A DNA stretch of 64,000 bases, taken from the NCBI RefSeq assembly GCF_013282745.1, contig NZ_CP054044.1, forward strand, positions 1,054,001 through 1,118,000. The letters are read 5' to 3'. Positions 1 to 15,591 of the stretch are shown here, one piece after another. The notes under the pieces are model-generated. The model ran no database searches, was not told the origin of the DNA, and saw only the letters and a program-made list of their open reading frames with translations. The stretch's first letter is position 1. Each line of letters begins with the position of its first letter. The translations under genes were made by a program, and so were the position numbers. This DNA comes from Yersinia bercovieri ATCC 43970 (lineage in GTDB: Bacteria > Pseudomonadota > Gammaproteobacteria > Enterobacterales > Enterobacteriaceae).

Positions 1-280
1 CGATAAAGCCCATAACACGTGGCACACTACGCACTAAGTGCCAGCTGGCATCGTTCATCACCATCTGGACCAGGACGTAACCTGGGAAGAATTTGCGTTC
101 ACTTTTACGGCGTTGACCACCGCGAATCTCGACGACTTCTTCCGTTGGAACCATGACTTCGCCAAACAGCTCTTCCATGTCATGTAACTTGATGTGCTCG
201 CGTAGCGATTGAGCTACACGGCCTTCAAAACCGGAAAACGCCTGAACGACGTACCAACGCTTTTTTGGTGCTTCAGACAT
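1..280 (-). CDS. nusG: Transcription termination/antitermination factor NusG (partial)
   Basis: NusG binds RNA polymerase, suppresses pausing, and links transcription to Rho or to ribosomal S10. Only the first 93 residues are in the window; the rest lies beyond base 1. The visible part is the NGN domain, beginning [17 protein letters not shown] and reaching [10 protein letters not shown]. The ATG at 278-280 follows the secE stop after a single base, so the two genes are translationally coupled as in the enteric secE-nusG operon. Identity is clear from the conserved N-terminus. Confidence 0.97.
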   Translation of the reverse strand, partial: MSEAPKKRWYVVQAFSGFEGRVAQSLREHIKLHDMEELFGEVMVPTEEVVEIRGGQRRKSERKFFPGYVLVQMVMNDASWHLVRSVPRVMGFI

Positions 281-281
281 C

Positions 282-665
282 TTAGAACCTCAGGCCAGTA
301 ATAAATGATACCAAGCGGACCAGGATACCATCTAGCCCCCATAGAATCAGTGACATTACAGCAGTTACCGCAGCAACGATTAACGTTGTGTGCAGAGTTT
401 CCTGACGGGTAGGCCAAATCACTTTACGCACTTCCGTGCGTGCTTCACGAGCAAACGCTACAGTGGCTTTACCTTTTGCCGTCATCAGCGCAACAGCACC
501 GGCAACAGCGATAATTACTACAACTGCCAACGCGCGCAGCGGCAAGCTGAAATCACGGTAATAATAATTGCCAACAATAGCTGCAACTAACAATACAGCA
601 ACGATTAGCCATTTAGCCGTTTCCAGGCCGCGTCCGCTCCCTGGAGCCTCGGTATTCGCACTCAT
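282..665 (-). CDS. secE: Preprotein translocase subunit SecE
   Basis: SecE is the clamp subunit of the inner-membrane SecYEG channel. The 127-residue product has the three-helix layout of enteric SecE: hydrophobic segments near residues 18-36 and 44-62, then a conserved cytoplasmic amphipathic stretch containing [12 protein letters not shown] and a final membrane helix. The start [11 protein letters not shown] matches the family; an upstream in-frame ATG would add five residues and is not preferred. It sits directly before nusG and downstream of tufB, the enteric order. Confidence 0.96.
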   Translation of the reverse strand: MSANTEAPGSGRGLETAKWLIVAVLLVAAIVGNYYYRDFSLPLRALAVVVIIAVAGAVALMTAKGKATVAFAREARTEVRKVIWPTRQETLHTTLIVAAVTAVMSLILWGLDGILVRLVSFITGLRF

Positions 666-856
666 AAACCAACCTGTCACTATGATTCAGAACAAACAAC
701 TTTGCTTCGCATCGCAAAGCAAACCAAGCCGAAGGATGCTCTAGAGACTCTCTAATCGGCACCATTCAGCACTATTCGCCGTACTTCCAGAGCCCATCTC
801 ACCGGTAATTATGATAAAAAACTACTGATGAGATAGGTTCTAGTATGACAACGTAG

Positions 857-883
857 AAAAAGGGCATCAAATGATGCCCTTTT
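857..883 (-). terminator. Rho-independent terminator after tufB
   Basis: On the minus strand the arms GGGCATCA and TGATGCCC enclose a two-base loop and are followed by a T run. The hairpin lies just past the tufB stop and would end the tRNA-tufB transcript before secE. The remaining interval to secE (666-856) should hold the secE-nusG promoter, but I could not pick out a convincing -35/-10 pair. Confidence 0.85.
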
Positions 884-903
884 ATCGCATGTCGCGTCAA
901 ATC

Positions 904-2121
<1,218 letters not shown>

Positions 2122-2198
2122 TCACCACATCAACCAAGCGCATGCTTGATGAATCCATAACACAGAAAGAAAAATCAGGGGGACGAGAGAATTAGAAG

Positions 2199-2274
2199 TG
2201 GTGCTGATAGGCAGATTCGAACTGCCGACCTCACCCTTACCAAGGGTGCGCTCTACCAACTGAGCCATATCAGC
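2199..2274 (-). tRNA. thrT: tRNA-Thr (GGT anticodon)
   Basis: A 76-nt cloverleaf with encoded CCA (TGG at 2199-2201 on the plus strand), T-loop GTTCGAATC and anticodon GGT. It is the last tRNA before tufB, matching enteric thrT. Confidence 0.97.
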
Positions 2275-2280
2275 GCATCT

Positions 2281-2355
<75 letters not shown>

Positions 2356-2444
2356 ATCTTAGAACTCGGCTACCTGACTTAATCTGCAGAAACTTGAAAG
2401 GAAGGGCTTGGCCACTTCACTCTTCATCGAGAGCGTTGCTCTCG

Positions 2445-2672
2445 CCTTGAGTGTGTATTGGGGTTCGATCTTCTGAATCACCCTGAGACTCAAGGTTAAA
2501 TATGGTGGTGGGGGAAGGATTATTCGTCACTTCGTTCCTCACCCTTCGGGTCGCCGCGTTGCGTCGCTGTCTCGCTACGCTCGGCTCGAACCTTATCGAA
2601 GGTTTTCACCTTCCCCTTGAGTGCTCATCTGAATTCTCAATGGGAAGTCAGCTTGAAACTCAAGGTTAAATA

Positions 2673-2691
<19 letters not shown>
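2445..2691 (-). repeat. 170-bp-period repeat copying the 3' end of tRNA-Tyr
   Basis: A 34-bp sequence at 2658-2691 recurs without change at 2488-2521, an offset of 170 bp. A second match (CCTTGAGTG at 2615-2623 and 2445-2453) has the same 170-bp offset, so both belong to one diverged tandem unit. The upstream copy includes the terminal 19 nt of mature tRNA-Tyr with its CCA (2673-2691), so the downstream copy is a tRNA tail with no tRNA. In each unit CCTTGAGT and ACTCAAGG could pair. A separate palindrome (CGAGAGC and GCTCTCG, 2428-2444) lies nearby. From memory, the E. coli tyrT locus has about 178-bp repeats built the same way and yielding rtT RNA. Confidence 0.8.
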
Positions 2692-2757
<66 letters not shown>

Positions 2758-2775
2758 TAATTGTAACTACTTGAA

Positions 2776-2851
<76 letters not shown>

Positions 2852-2865
2852 ATCAAGTGCTGCGC

Positions 2866-2894
2866 ATTCTAGGTAGAGCTGGCTTATGATGCAA
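2866..2894 (-). promoter_or_regulatory. Promoter of the thrU-tyrU-glyT-thrT-tufB operon
   Basis: On the minus strand TTGCAT and TAGAAT are separated by 17 bp, followed by a GC-rich discriminator (GCGC) typical of stringently controlled stable-RNA promoters. The -10 is 15 bp from the first tRNA base. Confidence 0.8.
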
Positions 2895-3245
2895 CAAAAA
2901 AATTGCATTAGTCACCTTTTTGCTCACAAAACGGCCATTTTTCAGCTGAGCGTAGTATTATTAACCGTGATTAGCTTAATTTGCATTCAGAATGTCGACT
3001 ATAATAATCGACTGTGCAACTGAAAATCCACCAAAAAAACCAGCCCCCATTTCAATAATCTTATCATCGCTGACTGCATATAATTTTAGCCACCGCCCCA
3101 AAATAGGGCAATTCGCCCCACTACAGTGCTGATTCTGCTAAAAACTTTCTGCTCCATTGAGGGTAGTTGCGCCGCCATATTATTTGGCTTGTTTATTGCT
3201 TACACATAAATATCTACGCGGTTAAGGTTTTTGAGGAGTTTTATC
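2895..3245. other. AT-rich intergenic region without a recognised gene
   Basis: This 351-bp stretch separates the divergent tRNA operon promoter and the GNAT gene. It probably carries the upstream activating region of the tRNA promoter (A and T tracts at 2896-2935) and the promoter of the acetyltransferase. I see no tRNA, repeat or convincing small gene here. Confidence 0.5.
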
Positions 3246-3797
3246 ATGAAGATAGTGTTACTTAATGCGGCTACATTGCCGGTCTACCACAGCGAGCTGG
3301 CAAGATTATTGATGGATGCGGTCTCTCATGGTGCCTCTATTGGCTATAACACGCGCTCCCTTTCGCAGGAAGAAGCCGAGAACTATTTTAGTAGCCTCCG
3401 CCCCGCGATGGCGAAAGGATCACTATTATTGTGGATTGCTCGCGATGAAACGGGAATTACCGGAACGATACAACTAGATCTCTGCCAAAAACCGAATGGC
3501 TTAAATCGGGCTGAAGTACAGAAATTATTAGTACACAGTCGTAGTCGCCGTGCTGGTATTGGACATAAATTGATTCTTGAAATGGAGAAAGTTGCCGTTC
3601 AACTGCGCCGTGGATTGCTCTATCTCGATACCCAAGCGGGTTCTCCTGCCGAATCATTTTACCGTGCACAGGGCTATTTCTGCATGGGTGAAATTCCTGA
3701 TTATGCCTGTACACCGGATGGTGATTATCATCCGACAGCAATTTACTTTAAGCGTTTATTTACTGTTAATCAATCACATACAGCCGTAGCTATTTAG
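3246..3797 (+). CDS. GNAT family N-acetyltransferase
   Basis: A 183-residue protein of the GCN5-related acetyltransferase fold. The motif A region reads VQKLLVHSRSRRAGIG and contains the acetyl-CoA pyrophosphate loop RRAGIG; the later LYLDTQAGSPAESFYRAQGY matches motif B with its conserved FYRxxGY. The ATG at 3246 is preceded by GAGGAG at a good distance. The substrate cannot be read from sequence. It stands alone between the tRNA operon and coaA, which as I recall is not the E. coli arrangement, so it is a lineage-specific insertion. Confidence 0.85.
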   Translation: MKIVLLNAATLPVYHSELARLLMDAVSHGASIGYNTRSLSQEEAENYFSSLRPAMAKGSLLLWIARDETGITGTIQLDLCQKPNGLNRAEVQKLLVHSRSRRAGIGHKLILEMEKVAVQLRRGLLYLDTQAGSPAESFYRAQGYFCMGEIPDYACTPDGDYHPTAIYFKRLFTVNQSHTAVAI

Positions 3798-4004
3798 CCA
3801 CGGTAGTCCCGACAGTAAAAAGACTAGGCCTTACTGTACTTATTAATAATTGACTGGAATAGCAACACACTTCAAAGAAATCACTCGCGAAGTACAAAAA
3901 TGTCTACGCCAAAGAGCAAGCTGCCTATAATATGCAGCTTGTTTCTTATCTGGAGTTGGCGTCCAGCGCCTTGTCCACCTGCGTTAACAGGCAGAATTTG
4001 GCTT

Positions 4005-4955
4005 ATGACAAAAAGAGATCAATCTTTAGCGACGCCTTATCTACAGTTCGATCGTACTCAGTGGGCAGCTCTGCGCGACTCAGTACCATTGACACTAACA
4101 GAAGAAGAGATCGTTAAGCTCAAAGGGATTAACGAAGATCTTTCATTAGATGAAGTGGCACAGATTTATCTACCACTCTCGCGCCTGCTTAATTTTTATA
4201 TCAGTTCTAACCTACGTCGCCAGGCTGTTCTGGAGCAATTCCTTGGAACCGATGGCCAGCGTATTCCTTATGTTATTGGTATTGCGGGCAGTGTTGCTGT
4301 CGGTAAAAGTACCACAGCCCGTTTATTGCAGGCCTTGCTAAGCCGCTGGCCGGAGCATCGTAGTGTAGAGCTGATTACTACAGACGGTTTTCTTTATCCG
4401 AATAAGGTGCTTAATGAGCGCGGTCTGATGAAGAAAAAAGGATTCCCGCAATCCTATGATATGCATAATTTGGTGAAATTCGTTTCTGAAGTAAAATCAG
4501 GCGCTGACCATGTCACCGCACCTGTTTACTCTCATCTAATATATGATATCGTGCCCGATGGTAATAAGATTATTAAGCAACCCGACATCCTGATATTAGA
4601 AGGATTGAATGTACTCCAAAGTGGTATGGATTACCCTCACGATCCCCATCATGTATTTGTCTCTGACTTTGTAGATTTCTCTATATATGTTGATGCACCT
4701 GAGGATTTACTTCAAAGTTGGTATATTAATCGGTTCCTTAAATTCCGACAGGGCGCATTTTCTAATCCTAACTCTTACTTCCATAATTATGCAAAACTGC
4801 CTGAGACCGAGGCAGTCAAGATCGCAACGCAGTTATGGACTGAAATTAATGGATTGAATTTAAAGCAAAATATATTACCCACCCGTGAGCGGGCAAGCCT
4901 AATTATGACGAAGAGTGCCAATCATGCCGTTGAAAGTGTGCGCTTAAGAAAATAG
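4005..4955 (+). CDS. coaA: Pantothenate kinase (type I)
   Basis: CoaA phosphorylates pantothenate with ATP, the first and feedback-controlled step of coenzyme A synthesis in the cytosol. The 316-residue protein has the Walker A motif GSVAVGKS at 95-102 with Lys101, as in E. coli. The start [16 protein letters not shown] gives the family length; an in-frame extension back to 3900 reads as non-coding leader. The gene converges on birA with a shared hairpin between them. Confidence 0.97.
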   Translation: MTKRDQSLATPYLQFDRTQWAALRDSVPLTLTEEEIVKLKGINEDLSLDEVAQIYLPLSRLLNFYISSNLRRQAVLEQFLGTDGQRIPYVIGIAGSVAVGKSTTARLLQALLSRWPEHRSVELITTDGFLYPNKVLNERGLMKKKGFPQSYDMHNLVKFVSEVKSGADHVTAPVYSHLIYDIVPDGNKIIKQPDILILEGLNVLQSGMDYPHDPHHVFVSDFVDFSIYVDAPEDLLQSWYINRFLKFRQGAFSNPNSYFHNYAKLPETEAVKIATQLWTEINGLNLKQNILPTRERASLIMTKSANHAVESVRLRK

Positions 4956-4961
4956 AAAATT

Positions 4962-4983
4962 GCGGGTAGTCATCACTGCCCGC
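4962..4983. terminator. Probable bidirectional terminator between coaA and birA
   Basis: GCGGGTAGT and ACTGCCCGC form a 9-bp stem with one wobble pair around a four-base loop. AT-rich sequence flanks both sides, so it could serve both convergent genes. Confidence 0.65.
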
Positions 4984-4993
4984 TAATTATTTA

Positions 4994-5953
4994 TTAGGCA
5001 CCACGAAGAGATATCTCGCCGCCAATATAAGGTTTTATATCACCGTTCTGCTCAAGTAATAATGCACCTTGCTGATCGATACCTCGAGCTATCCCATATA
5101 TCTCTTGATTTCCAATAATCAACTTTACGGGACGATCAAGGTAATTATCCATTTGCCGCCAGCGAGAAATAAAGGCCGACAACCCTTCATTTTCAAATTT
5201 AACCACTGCCAGTCGTAATTCGGATAATAACTCAGCCGTTAGCTTATTGCGGTCGATAATAACACCCGCTTCTTGCAAGTTAATCCACTCTTGATTAATA
5301 ACATTGATTGTCGATTCACGCATTGTCAGATTGATACCAGCACCAATTACCAACTGAGCAGCATCACCCGTTTTCCCCGTCAGCTCGACTAATATACCCG
5401 CTAATTTTTTATCATTTAAATACAGGTCATTCGGCCACTTAACTCGGACATTTTCAGCGCCCAATTTATGTAGCACCTCAGCCATGACTATCCCAACAAC
5501 CAAGCTTAGCCCCATTGCCGCAGCGGGGCCTTGTTCCAGACGCCAGAACATGGAGAGATAAAGATTGGCACCAAAAGGCGATACCCACTGACGCCCACGT
5601 CTGCCGCGCCCAGCGTGTTGATATTCAGCCACACAGGCATCGCCAGATTTAAGTTCTGCTATACGATCCAGTAGATATTGGTTAGTCGAGTCAACAACGG
5701 GTAATACAGCCACCTGCCCTGTAGGCAAGTGACTTAATATTTTTTGTTCATCCAACAATTGGGTAGGCGCAGGTAGACTATAACCTTTACCGGGAACCGT
5801 AAAAACATCTAATCCCCACTCTCTGATAGTTTGTATATGCTTATTAATTGCGGCACGACTCATGCCAAATGTTGCGCCCAACTGCTCGCCGGAGTGAAAA
5901 GCACCATCCGCTAATATGCCGATTAACCGTAAAGGGATTTTATAATCTTTCAC
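4994..5953 (-). CDS. birA: Biotin-protein ligase / biotin operon repressor
   Basis: BirA makes biotinyl-AMP, attaches biotin to the AccB carrier protein, and represses the biotin operon when unliganded carrier is scarce. The 319-residue product has an N-terminal winged helix (about 21-43, [20 protein letters not shown]), the biotinyl-adenylate loop GRGRRGRQW at 115-123, and a VKWPNDL segment in the catalytic core. The start codon is GTG at 5951-5953, overlapping the murB TGA, so translation is coupled. Confidence 0.97.
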   Translation of the reverse strand: MKDYKIPLRLIGILADGAFHSGEQLGATFGMSRAAINKHIQTIREWGLDVFTVPGKGYSLPAPTQLLDEQKILSHLPTGQVAVLPVVDSTNQYLLDRIAELKSGDACVAEYQHAGRGRRGRQWVSPFGANLYLSMFWRLEQGPAAAMGLSLVVGIVMAEVLHKLGAENVRVKWPNDLYLNDKKLAGILVELTGKTGDAAQLVIGAGINLTMRESTINVINQEWINLQEAGVIIDRNKLTAELLSELRLAVVKFENEGLSAFISRWRQMDNYLDRPVKLIIGNQEIYGIARGIDQQGALLLEQNGDIKPYIGGEISLRGA

Positions 5954-6987
5954 GACAAACGCTCCACAGCATTAACCTCACCATTACTTGCGATAAAGCG
6001 CACTTCTGGTTCTAACCAGATTGAAAATTTCTTGGCAACTTGCTGACGGATATAACTGGCAAGGCCTAATACATCCTGACTTGTTGCCTCTGCAAGGTTA
6101 ATCAGAACCAGTGCTTGCTGTTGATGTACTGCCGCCCCACCGATCTGGTGTCCTTTAAGCCCGCATTGGTCGATAAGCCAACCGGCGGCCAACTTTACCG
6201 AACCATCGGGTTGTCGGTAATGAGGTGCAGTAGGGTAATTTTTTACAATATCTTCGGCGACAGCAGCATCCACTACCGGATTTTTGAAAAAGCTACCTGC
6301 ATTACCGGCCACGGTGGGATCGGGTAGTTTGCTACGGCGCATTGCACAGACAGAGTTGAAGATCTCTTGCGCGGTAACACTCAATGGATCCATACGCGTT
6401 AAATCACCATAGCCCAGTGTCGGTGTCCATGATTTTATTAATCTGATACCCACAGCGACGATGGCAAACCCATCTCCATACTGATGCTTAAATATGCTAT
6501 CACGATAGCCAAATTGACACTCTTGAGCTGAAAGGCGCAAAACAGTACCTTTATTCATATCAAGTAAATCAACGTATTCGCATACTTTTTGCAGTTCAAC
6601 ACCATAGGCTCCGATATTTTGAATCGGTGCAGAACCAACGCAGCCGGGAATTAACGCTAAGTTCTCTAAGCCTGGCATGTTGTTTTGCAATGAATAGCAG
6701 ACCAATTGATGCCAGTTCTCCCCTGCTCCAACATGCAGATGCCAAGCGGCATCATCTTCAGTGGAAGTGATACCTTTAATACGATTAAGTAATACTGTCC
6801 CTGAATAATTTTCGATAAATAGAACATTACTACCTTCACCAAGCAAAAGTACCGGTTGATGCTTAGAGAGTGATTCACGCCATGCGCTGATCAATTCCTC
6901 AGTCGAATTGGCACTGATTACGCTGTTCGCATAGGCTGGTAGCGCGAAAGTATTGAGATGTTTTAGCGGGGAACCTTGATTCGACAT
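5950..6987 (-). CDS. murB: UDP-N-acetylenolpyruvoylglucosamine reductase
   Basis: MurB is the FAD enzyme that reduces UDP-GlcNAc-enolpyruvate to UDP-MurNAc with NADPH in cytoplasmic peptidoglycan synthesis. The 345-residue type I protein shows the FAD-binding stretches [10 protein letters not shown] and [17 protein letters not shown] and the catalytic-serine region [10 protein letters not shown]. It overlaps birA by four bases. As in E. coli rrnB, it lies just beyond the 5S end of an rRNA operon. Confidence 0.97.
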   Translation of the reverse strand: MSNQGSPLKHLNTFALPAYANSVISANSTEELISAWRESLSKHQPVLLLGEGSNVLFIENYSGTVLLNRIKGITSTEDDAAWHLHVGAGENWHQLVCYSLQNNMPGLENLALIPGCVGSAPIQNIGAYGVELQKVCEYVDLLDMNKGTVLRLSAQECQFGYRDSIFKHQYGDGFAIVAVGIRLIKSWTPTLGYGDLTRMDPLSVTAQEIFNSVCAMRRSKLPDPTVAGNAGSFFKNPVVDAAVAEDIVKNYPTAPHYRQPDGSVKLAAGWLIDQCGLKGHQIGGAAVHQQQALVLINLAEATSQDVLGLASYIRQQVAKKFSIWLEPEVRFIASNGEVNAVERLS

Positions 6988-7212
6988 TACTTAGATACTC
7001 ATTCTAACTAGCTCTGGTGCTAGTCTAACCGATCATAATGCGCATATTGTATTTTGTTTTAAGTGAAGATATAAAAAACTCCCTCTCTACTCGTTGGGTG
7101 TCGTAATCAATGGCGAGCAGGTCACGGAATTTGTCAGCAGTCTGCATTTACAGCCACGATACTGCTCACCATAGCTGCTAGTGGTTTCTATTTTTTGGAT
7201 AGCAGAAAAGCA

Positions 7213-7240
7213 AAAACCCCACGCTTTTGGCATGGGGTTT
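7213..7240 (-). terminator. Terminator of the rRNA operon
   Basis: On the minus strand AAACCCCATGC pairs with GCGTGGGGTTT and is followed by a T-rich stretch. It lies 13 bp beyond the end of the 5S gene. Confidence 0.9.
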
Positions 7241-7252
7241 CGGCTTGATTTG

Positions 7253-7372
7253 ATGCCTGGCAGTGTCCTACTCTCGCATGGGGAGACCCCACACTACCAT
7301 CGGCGCTACGGCGTTTCACTTCTGAGTTCGGCATGGGATCAGGTGGGACCACCGCGCTATGGCCGCCAGGCA
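7253..7372 (-). rRNA. rrf: 5S ribosomal RNA
   Basis: A 120-nt gene starting TGCCTGGCGGCC and ending CTGCCAGGCAT, whose ends pair as the terminal stem. It is the only 5S gene in this operon; there is no trailing tRNA-Thr or second 5S as in E. coli rrnD. Confidence 0.98.
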
Positions 7373-7488
7373 AATTCTGTTTTAACTCACCCGCTTCACA
7401 ATAATATATCGTGCAGCCAGTCAGCCCAATCTCGGAACTTCGCTGAAAATCTCTCTCTCTCAAACCACCAAAACACCTTTGGTGTTGT

Positions 7489-10395
<2,907 letters not shown>

Positions 10396-10533
10396 TCACA
10401 ACCCGAAGGTGTCTTTGCAGACCCTTGCGTTGCGATTATTTGAGAGACTCTAATACAGGCTACTCCTTATCTCAGTACATCTACGGAGAGATAAGTTTCA
10501 GCTGTATTGTTTCAATTTTCAGCTTGTTCCAGA

Positions 10534-10546
10534 TTGTTAAAGAGCA
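10534..10546 (-). promoter_or_regulatory. boxA antitermination element in the 16S-23S spacer
   Basis: On the minus strand TGCTCTTTAACAA is the rRNA boxA bound by NusB/S10. It lies between tRNA-Ala and 23S and keeps the elongation complex resistant to Rho. Confidence 0.85.
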
Positions 10547-10604
10547 ATATTTCACAACACACTGTGTCTTGCGACCGCAGTACGTTTTGAAATAGTTTTT
10601 TATA

Positions 10605-10680
10605 TGGTGGAGCTAAGCGGGATCGAACCGCTGACCTCCTGCGTGCAAGGCAGGCGCTCTCCCAGCTGAGCTATAGCCCC
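10605..10680 (-). tRNA. alaT: tRNA-Ala (TGC anticodon)
   Basis: A 76-nt spacer tRNA with acceptor GGGGCTA, anticodon TGC and encoded CCA. Its presence with tRNA-Ile makes this a rrnA/D/H-type spacer, not the tRNA-Glu type of E. coli rrnB. Confidence 0.96.
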
Positions 10681-10731
10681 ATATAAAAAGCAAATCACCT
10701 TATTGCTGCAACTCAACAGGGAATGGTGAGT

Positions 10732-10808
<77 letters not shown>

Positions 10809-10910
10809 AACAAGGTACTAAAGCCCGGCTAATCTCTCAGCCCGGCCTTATTTGCTCGTTACTTTCTATCAGACAATCTGTGTGGACACTGCGCAATGCG
10901 TATCGTGAGG

Positions 10911-12453
<1,543 letters not shown>

Positions 12454-12640
12454 AAGATTTGTTTGATTTGCTGCTAATGAAAGCAGCGATGCTCAAAGAT
12501 TACTTTCTGCAAATATGCATTCGAACCGAAGTTCAAATGTGTACTGCTTTGGTCACTCTTCAAGACTTTGATATTGCTTCTGCCTGCCGAAACAGGCTTC
12601 GATATCGTCTTGCGAGTGCCCACACAGATTGTCTGATAAA

Positions 12641-12653
12641 TTGTTAAAGAGCA
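12641..12653 (-). promoter_or_regulatory. boxA element in the rRNA leader
   Basis: TGCTCTTTAACAA on the minus strand, about 190 nt before 16S. It recruits NusB/S10 for rRNA antitermination. Confidence 0.88.
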
Positions 12654-12692
12654 GTGAGTTAGCAACCTTCCGGTCAGTAACTCGAGGTGCGC

Positions 12693-12720
12693 ATATTACG
12701 CTTTCCTCACTCAGAGTCAA
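12693..12720 (-). promoter_or_regulatory. rRNA promoter P2
   Basis: TTGACT and TAATAT are separated by 16 bp and followed by a GCGC discriminator, as in enteric rrn P2 promoters. Confidence 0.88.
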
Positions 12721-12803
12721 CTACTTATTTCGTTGAATTTCTCTGTTCTCTTTGCCGGTCACTTAACTACTTGATTCGTTGTGTGCCGTCTCGATGGATG
12801 CGC

Positions 12804-12831
12804 ATTATAGGGAGTCGAGTTTTTTGCACAA
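12804..12831 (-). promoter_or_regulatory. rRNA promoter P1 with AT-rich UP region
   Basis: TTGTGC and TATAAT are separated by 16 bp and followed by GCGC. A-rich tracts immediately upstream (about 12832-12865) look like an UP element; Fis sites would lie further up toward yrdA but I did not identify them individually. The sub-optimal 16-bp spacer and GC discriminator fit ppGpp and growth-rate control. Confidence 0.88.
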
Positions 12832-12999
12832 CTCTTTTTTCGCCTTTTTTTACTGTTTGAATACTTTTCACTCCTTACGTGCAGATCTTGGTCGATCTAT
12901 TGTGCTTTCACTGAGGTCACCCTCTTCGATTGGTTGTAATTCCAGCAACAAAGGCTAGTATTGCCAGTAAAATGAGATCTTATAAAAGAGGTTATTGTT

Positions 13000-13542
13000 A
13001 TGTCCGATGCTATTCGCCCCTACCTACATTATTTACCAACGCTAGGTGATCGCGTCATGGTCGATAGATCTAGCGTGATCATTGGCAATGTTATTCTGGG
13101 CGATGATGTCAGTGTCTGGCCGTTGGTCGCGATTCGGGGTGATGTCAATCAAGTCGTCATTGGCGCACGTTCAAATATCCAAGACGGTAGTGTGTTACAT
13201 GTAACCCATAAGTCTGAACATAATCCTGAAGGGAACCCGCTGATTATTGGCGAGGACGTGACGGTTGGCCACAAAGCTATGCTTCACGGTTGTACTATCG
13301 GCAACCGAGTACTCGTTGGAATGGGATCGATCCTGTTAGATGGGGCAGTAATAGAAGATGATGTGATGATTGGAGCCGGTAGCCTGGTTGCCCCGGGGAA
13401 ACGATTAGTTAGTGGTTACCTCTATATGGGCAGCCCGGCTAAACAAGTCCGTCCGTTAACACCGGCGGAATATGAAGGTCTGCTCTACTCTGCCAGTAAC
13501 TACGTACGCTGGAAAGATGACTATCTGGCCGAAACTAAATAA
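13000..13542 (+). CDS. yrdA: Gamma-carbonic-anhydrase-like hexapeptide protein YrdA
   Basis: A 180-residue left-handed beta-helix protein of the gamma-class carbonic anhydrase fold, with repeated hexapeptides such as VIIGNV and VTVGHK. Likely metal ligands are His67 or His70, His91 and His96. The E. coli homologue is of similar length and binds metal, but physiological activity is uncertain. It is divergent from the rRNA operon and converges on aroE. A yrdA-aroE flank at the 16S end matches E. coli rrnD. Confidence 0.92.
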   Translation: MSDAIRPYLHYLPTLGDRVMVDRSSVIIGNVILGDDVSVWPLVAIRGDVNQVVIGARSNIQDGSVLHVTHKSEHNPEGNPLIIGEDVTVGHKAMLHGCTIGNRVLVGMGSILLDGAVIEDDVMIGAGSLVAPGKRLVSGYLYMGSPAKQVRPLTPAEYEGLLYSASNYVRWKDDYLAETK

Positions 13543-13555
13543 GTAGCAATAGTAG

Positions 13556-13587
13556 ATGCAGGAAATAGGTCATTATCTTTCCTGCAT
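13556..13587. terminator. Bidirectional terminator between yrdA and aroE
   Basis: ATGCAGGAAA and TTTCCTGCAT form a perfect 10-bp inverted repeat around a 12-base loop, placed between two converging genes. Confidence 0.65.
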
Positions 13588-13602
13588 TATTCTGTGCTCT
13601 TC

Positions 13603-14424
13603 TTATTTACCTAACTCATCACGCAACTGATTTAAGACCGGTGCAATTTCTGGCATCACACCGTGCCAGAGTTGGAAAGCATGTGCCGCTTGCCCCACCA
13701 GCATACCCAGACCATCGGCATAGTTTGTCACGCCTAACCTCTTACTCCAGACTAAGAATGGGGTATCCTCAGCTTGATAAAACATATCATAGCAGCGCGT
13801 TTGCGGGCCGATGATATTCGTAGGTAAGTTTGGAACCTCACCATGAATACCTGAGGCGGTGGCATTTATGATTAAATCAAAGCGCTGCCCATTCAGGGTC
13901 TGCATTTCGGTAACATCAATATCACCCAAATGGTGGAATACTTCAGCAAGCTGCTGCGCACGCGCATAAGTGCGATTAGTAATAACCACCTTGCACCCGT
14001 ATGAGAGTAAAGGGAGGATAACACCACGGGCCGCCCCGCCCGCGCCCACAAGCAGGATAGTGTCGGTTTCTTGGATCAGGTGCAGCCGTTGAAGGTCACT
14101 GAGCAAACCAATGCCGTCGGTATTGTCACCTAATAAGCGGCCATCTTTTAATTGCTTGATCGTATTAACCGCCCCTGCCAATGACGCACGATCTGTCAGT
14201 TCATCACATTTTGCATGCGCGCGTTCTTTAAACGGCGTGGTGATATTCGCACCCACTGCACCACGCGCAAAAAAGGACGATAATACCTCCTCAAATGTTT
14301 CATTAGGTGCAAGTACCTTACCGTATTGATGCTCTATACCTGTTTGCTCAGCAAAAAGCGCATGGATCCTCGGCGATTTACTGTGCCCAATTGGATTACC
14401 AAATACTGCGAACTTCTGATCCAT
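13603..14424 (-). CDS. aroE: Shikimate dehydrogenase
   Basis: AroE reduces 3-dehydroshikimate to shikimate with NADPH, the fourth step of the aromatic pathway. The 273-residue protein has the substrate-site GHSKSP, the catalytic pair Lys66 (in TPFKE) and Asp103 (in DNTDG), the nucleotide-binding GAGGAA at 127-132, and the NRT signature for NADP binding. It follows tsaC closely, suggesting the enteric yrdD-tsaC-aroE unit. Confidence 0.96.
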   Translation of the reverse strand: MDQKFAVFGNPIGHSKSPRIHALFAEQTGIEHQYGKVLAPNETFEEVLSSFFARGAVGANITTPFKERAHAKCDELTDRASLAGAVNTIKQLKDGRLLGDNTDGIGLLSDLQRLHLIQETDTILLVGAGGAARGVILPLLSYGCKVVITNRTYARAQQLAEVFHHLGDIDVTEMQTLNGQRFDLIINATASGIHGEVPNLPTNIIGPQTRCYDMFYQAEDTPFLVWSKRLGVTNYADGLGMLVGQAAHAFQLWHGVMPEIAPVLNQLRDELGK

Positions 14425-14432
14425 GCTATTTC

Positions 14433-14999
14433 CTACCCTTGACGAAATTGCTTACCGGTTATGGCGTCTCTGATTTCAGATGGGTTTAAGCGGCCACCAA
14501 CCTTGCCAAAGAGCACCGGCAGTGAAGGGCCAAACTGTATTCTCACTTCTTCATCTGTACGGCAAGGTTCACGACCACTTAAATTGGCGCTGGTTGAAAC
14601 CAGTGGTTTGCCATATTGCAAGCAAAGCTGTTGTACAAGTGGGTGGTCACTTACTCTCACGGCCAGTGAATCAAAGCTACCCGTTAGCCAACGTGGTGTT
14701 TCAGCTCGAGCTGGAATCACCCAGGTTACCGCCCCTGGCCAACAGGAAAAAATAGTCTCTCGTTGTAAGTCACTTAACGTCGAGTCGTCAATATAAGGTT
14801 TTAATTGTTCATAATTGGCTGCAATCAGGATCAAACCTTTCTGCCATGGTCGCTGTTTTAAGGCTAATAGCGCATTCACGGCCTTTTCGCTATCAGGGTC
14901 ACAGCCTAAACCAAAAACAGCTTCTGTCGGATAGGCAATAACCTCCTCTTGCTGCAGTGCCCGCAGCACATCGGCCAAAACGTCACTCTTCTCTTTCAT
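14433..14999 (-). CDS. tsaC: Threonylcarbamoyl-AMP synthase
   Basis: TsaC makes threonylcarbamoyl-AMP from threonine, bicarbonate and ATP for the universal t6A37 tRNA modification. The 188-residue product has the YrdC/Sua5 fold with [16 protein letters not shown], the [11 protein letters not shown] lysine-rich motif and STSANLSG. I chose the ATG at 14997-14999, just after the yrdD stop; a longer frame upstream would run into yrdD without need. Being next to aroE is the normal enteric context. Confidence 0.94.
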   Translation of the reverse strand: MKEKSDVLADVLRALQQEEVIAYPTEAVFGLGCDPDSEKAVNALLALKQRPWQKGLILIAANYEQLKPYIDDSTLSDLQRETIFSCWPGAVTWVIPARAETPRWLTGSFDSLAVRVSDHPLVQQLCLQYGKPLVSTSANLSGREPCRTDEEVRIQFGPSLPVLFGKVGGRLNPSEIRDAITGKQFRQG

Positions 15000-15012
15000 G
15001 CTTACTCTGTTA

Positions 15013-15549
15013 TCACTCACTTGCCACGACCTTCCCACATAACTTGCTGGCGCAAAAACGTTTGACGCCTTGTGCTGTTCTCTTTTCCATCAATAATGGA
15101 TAGTGGCAATAACCACAGTTTCCGGCAATAGGCTGCTGGTTAATGGTAAATTGGCAATCTGGATAGCGGTTACAGGCATGGAAAACCTTCCCAAACCGTG
15201 ACTTACGTTGCAACAGTTTTCCTTGACCGCATTGTGGGCAATCGATCGACGTCTCATCAGGTTTATCAATCACTTCAGTATGGTCACATTGTGGATATTG
15301 GCTGCAACCAATAAACATACCAAAACGCCCTTGCCGCAATACCATTTCTGAACCACATTCTGGACAAAGTTGCCCATCCAGAACTTTCACAATATGGCCA
15401 TCAGATTGCGCTTTTAGCGGGCGCATATACTGGCAGTCGGGATAATGCGAACAACCAAGGAATGGGCCATGGCCACCACTGCGAATGACTAAAGCCGATC
15501 CACATTCAGGACACGACCCATTATCCTTGGCAGTAACTGTTTTCGTCAT
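15013..15549 (-). CDS. yrdD: Topoisomerase-type zinc-ribbon protein YrdD
   Basis: A 178-residue protein made of four C4 zinc ribbons like those at the C-terminus of topoisomerase I. The cysteine clusters are [36 protein letters not shown] and CGYC..CASKLC. It lacks any topoisomerase catalytic domain. It probably binds nucleic acid, but its role is unknown. The ATG at 15547-15549 has a GAAGG ribosome-binding site. Confidence 0.9.
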   Translation of the reverse strand: MTKTVTAKDNGSCPECGSALVIRSGGHGPFLGCSHYPDCQYMRPLKAQSDGHIVKVLDGQLCPECGSEMVLRQGRFGMFIGCSQYPQCDHTEVIDKPDETSIDCPQCGQGKLLQRKSRFGKVFHACNRYPDCQFTINQQPIAGNCGYCHYPLLMEKRTAQGVKRFCASKLCGKVVASE

Positions 15550-15591
15550 AACGCCTTCTGTATCAAAATTATTAGCCCATGATGTTACCAC

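Noticed and set aside
3900..4004. Upstream in-frame extension of coaA
   Set aside because: The extra 35 residues are cysteine- and tryptophan-rich and not part of pantothenate kinase; the ATG at 4005 gives the E. coli length and places Lys101 correctly.
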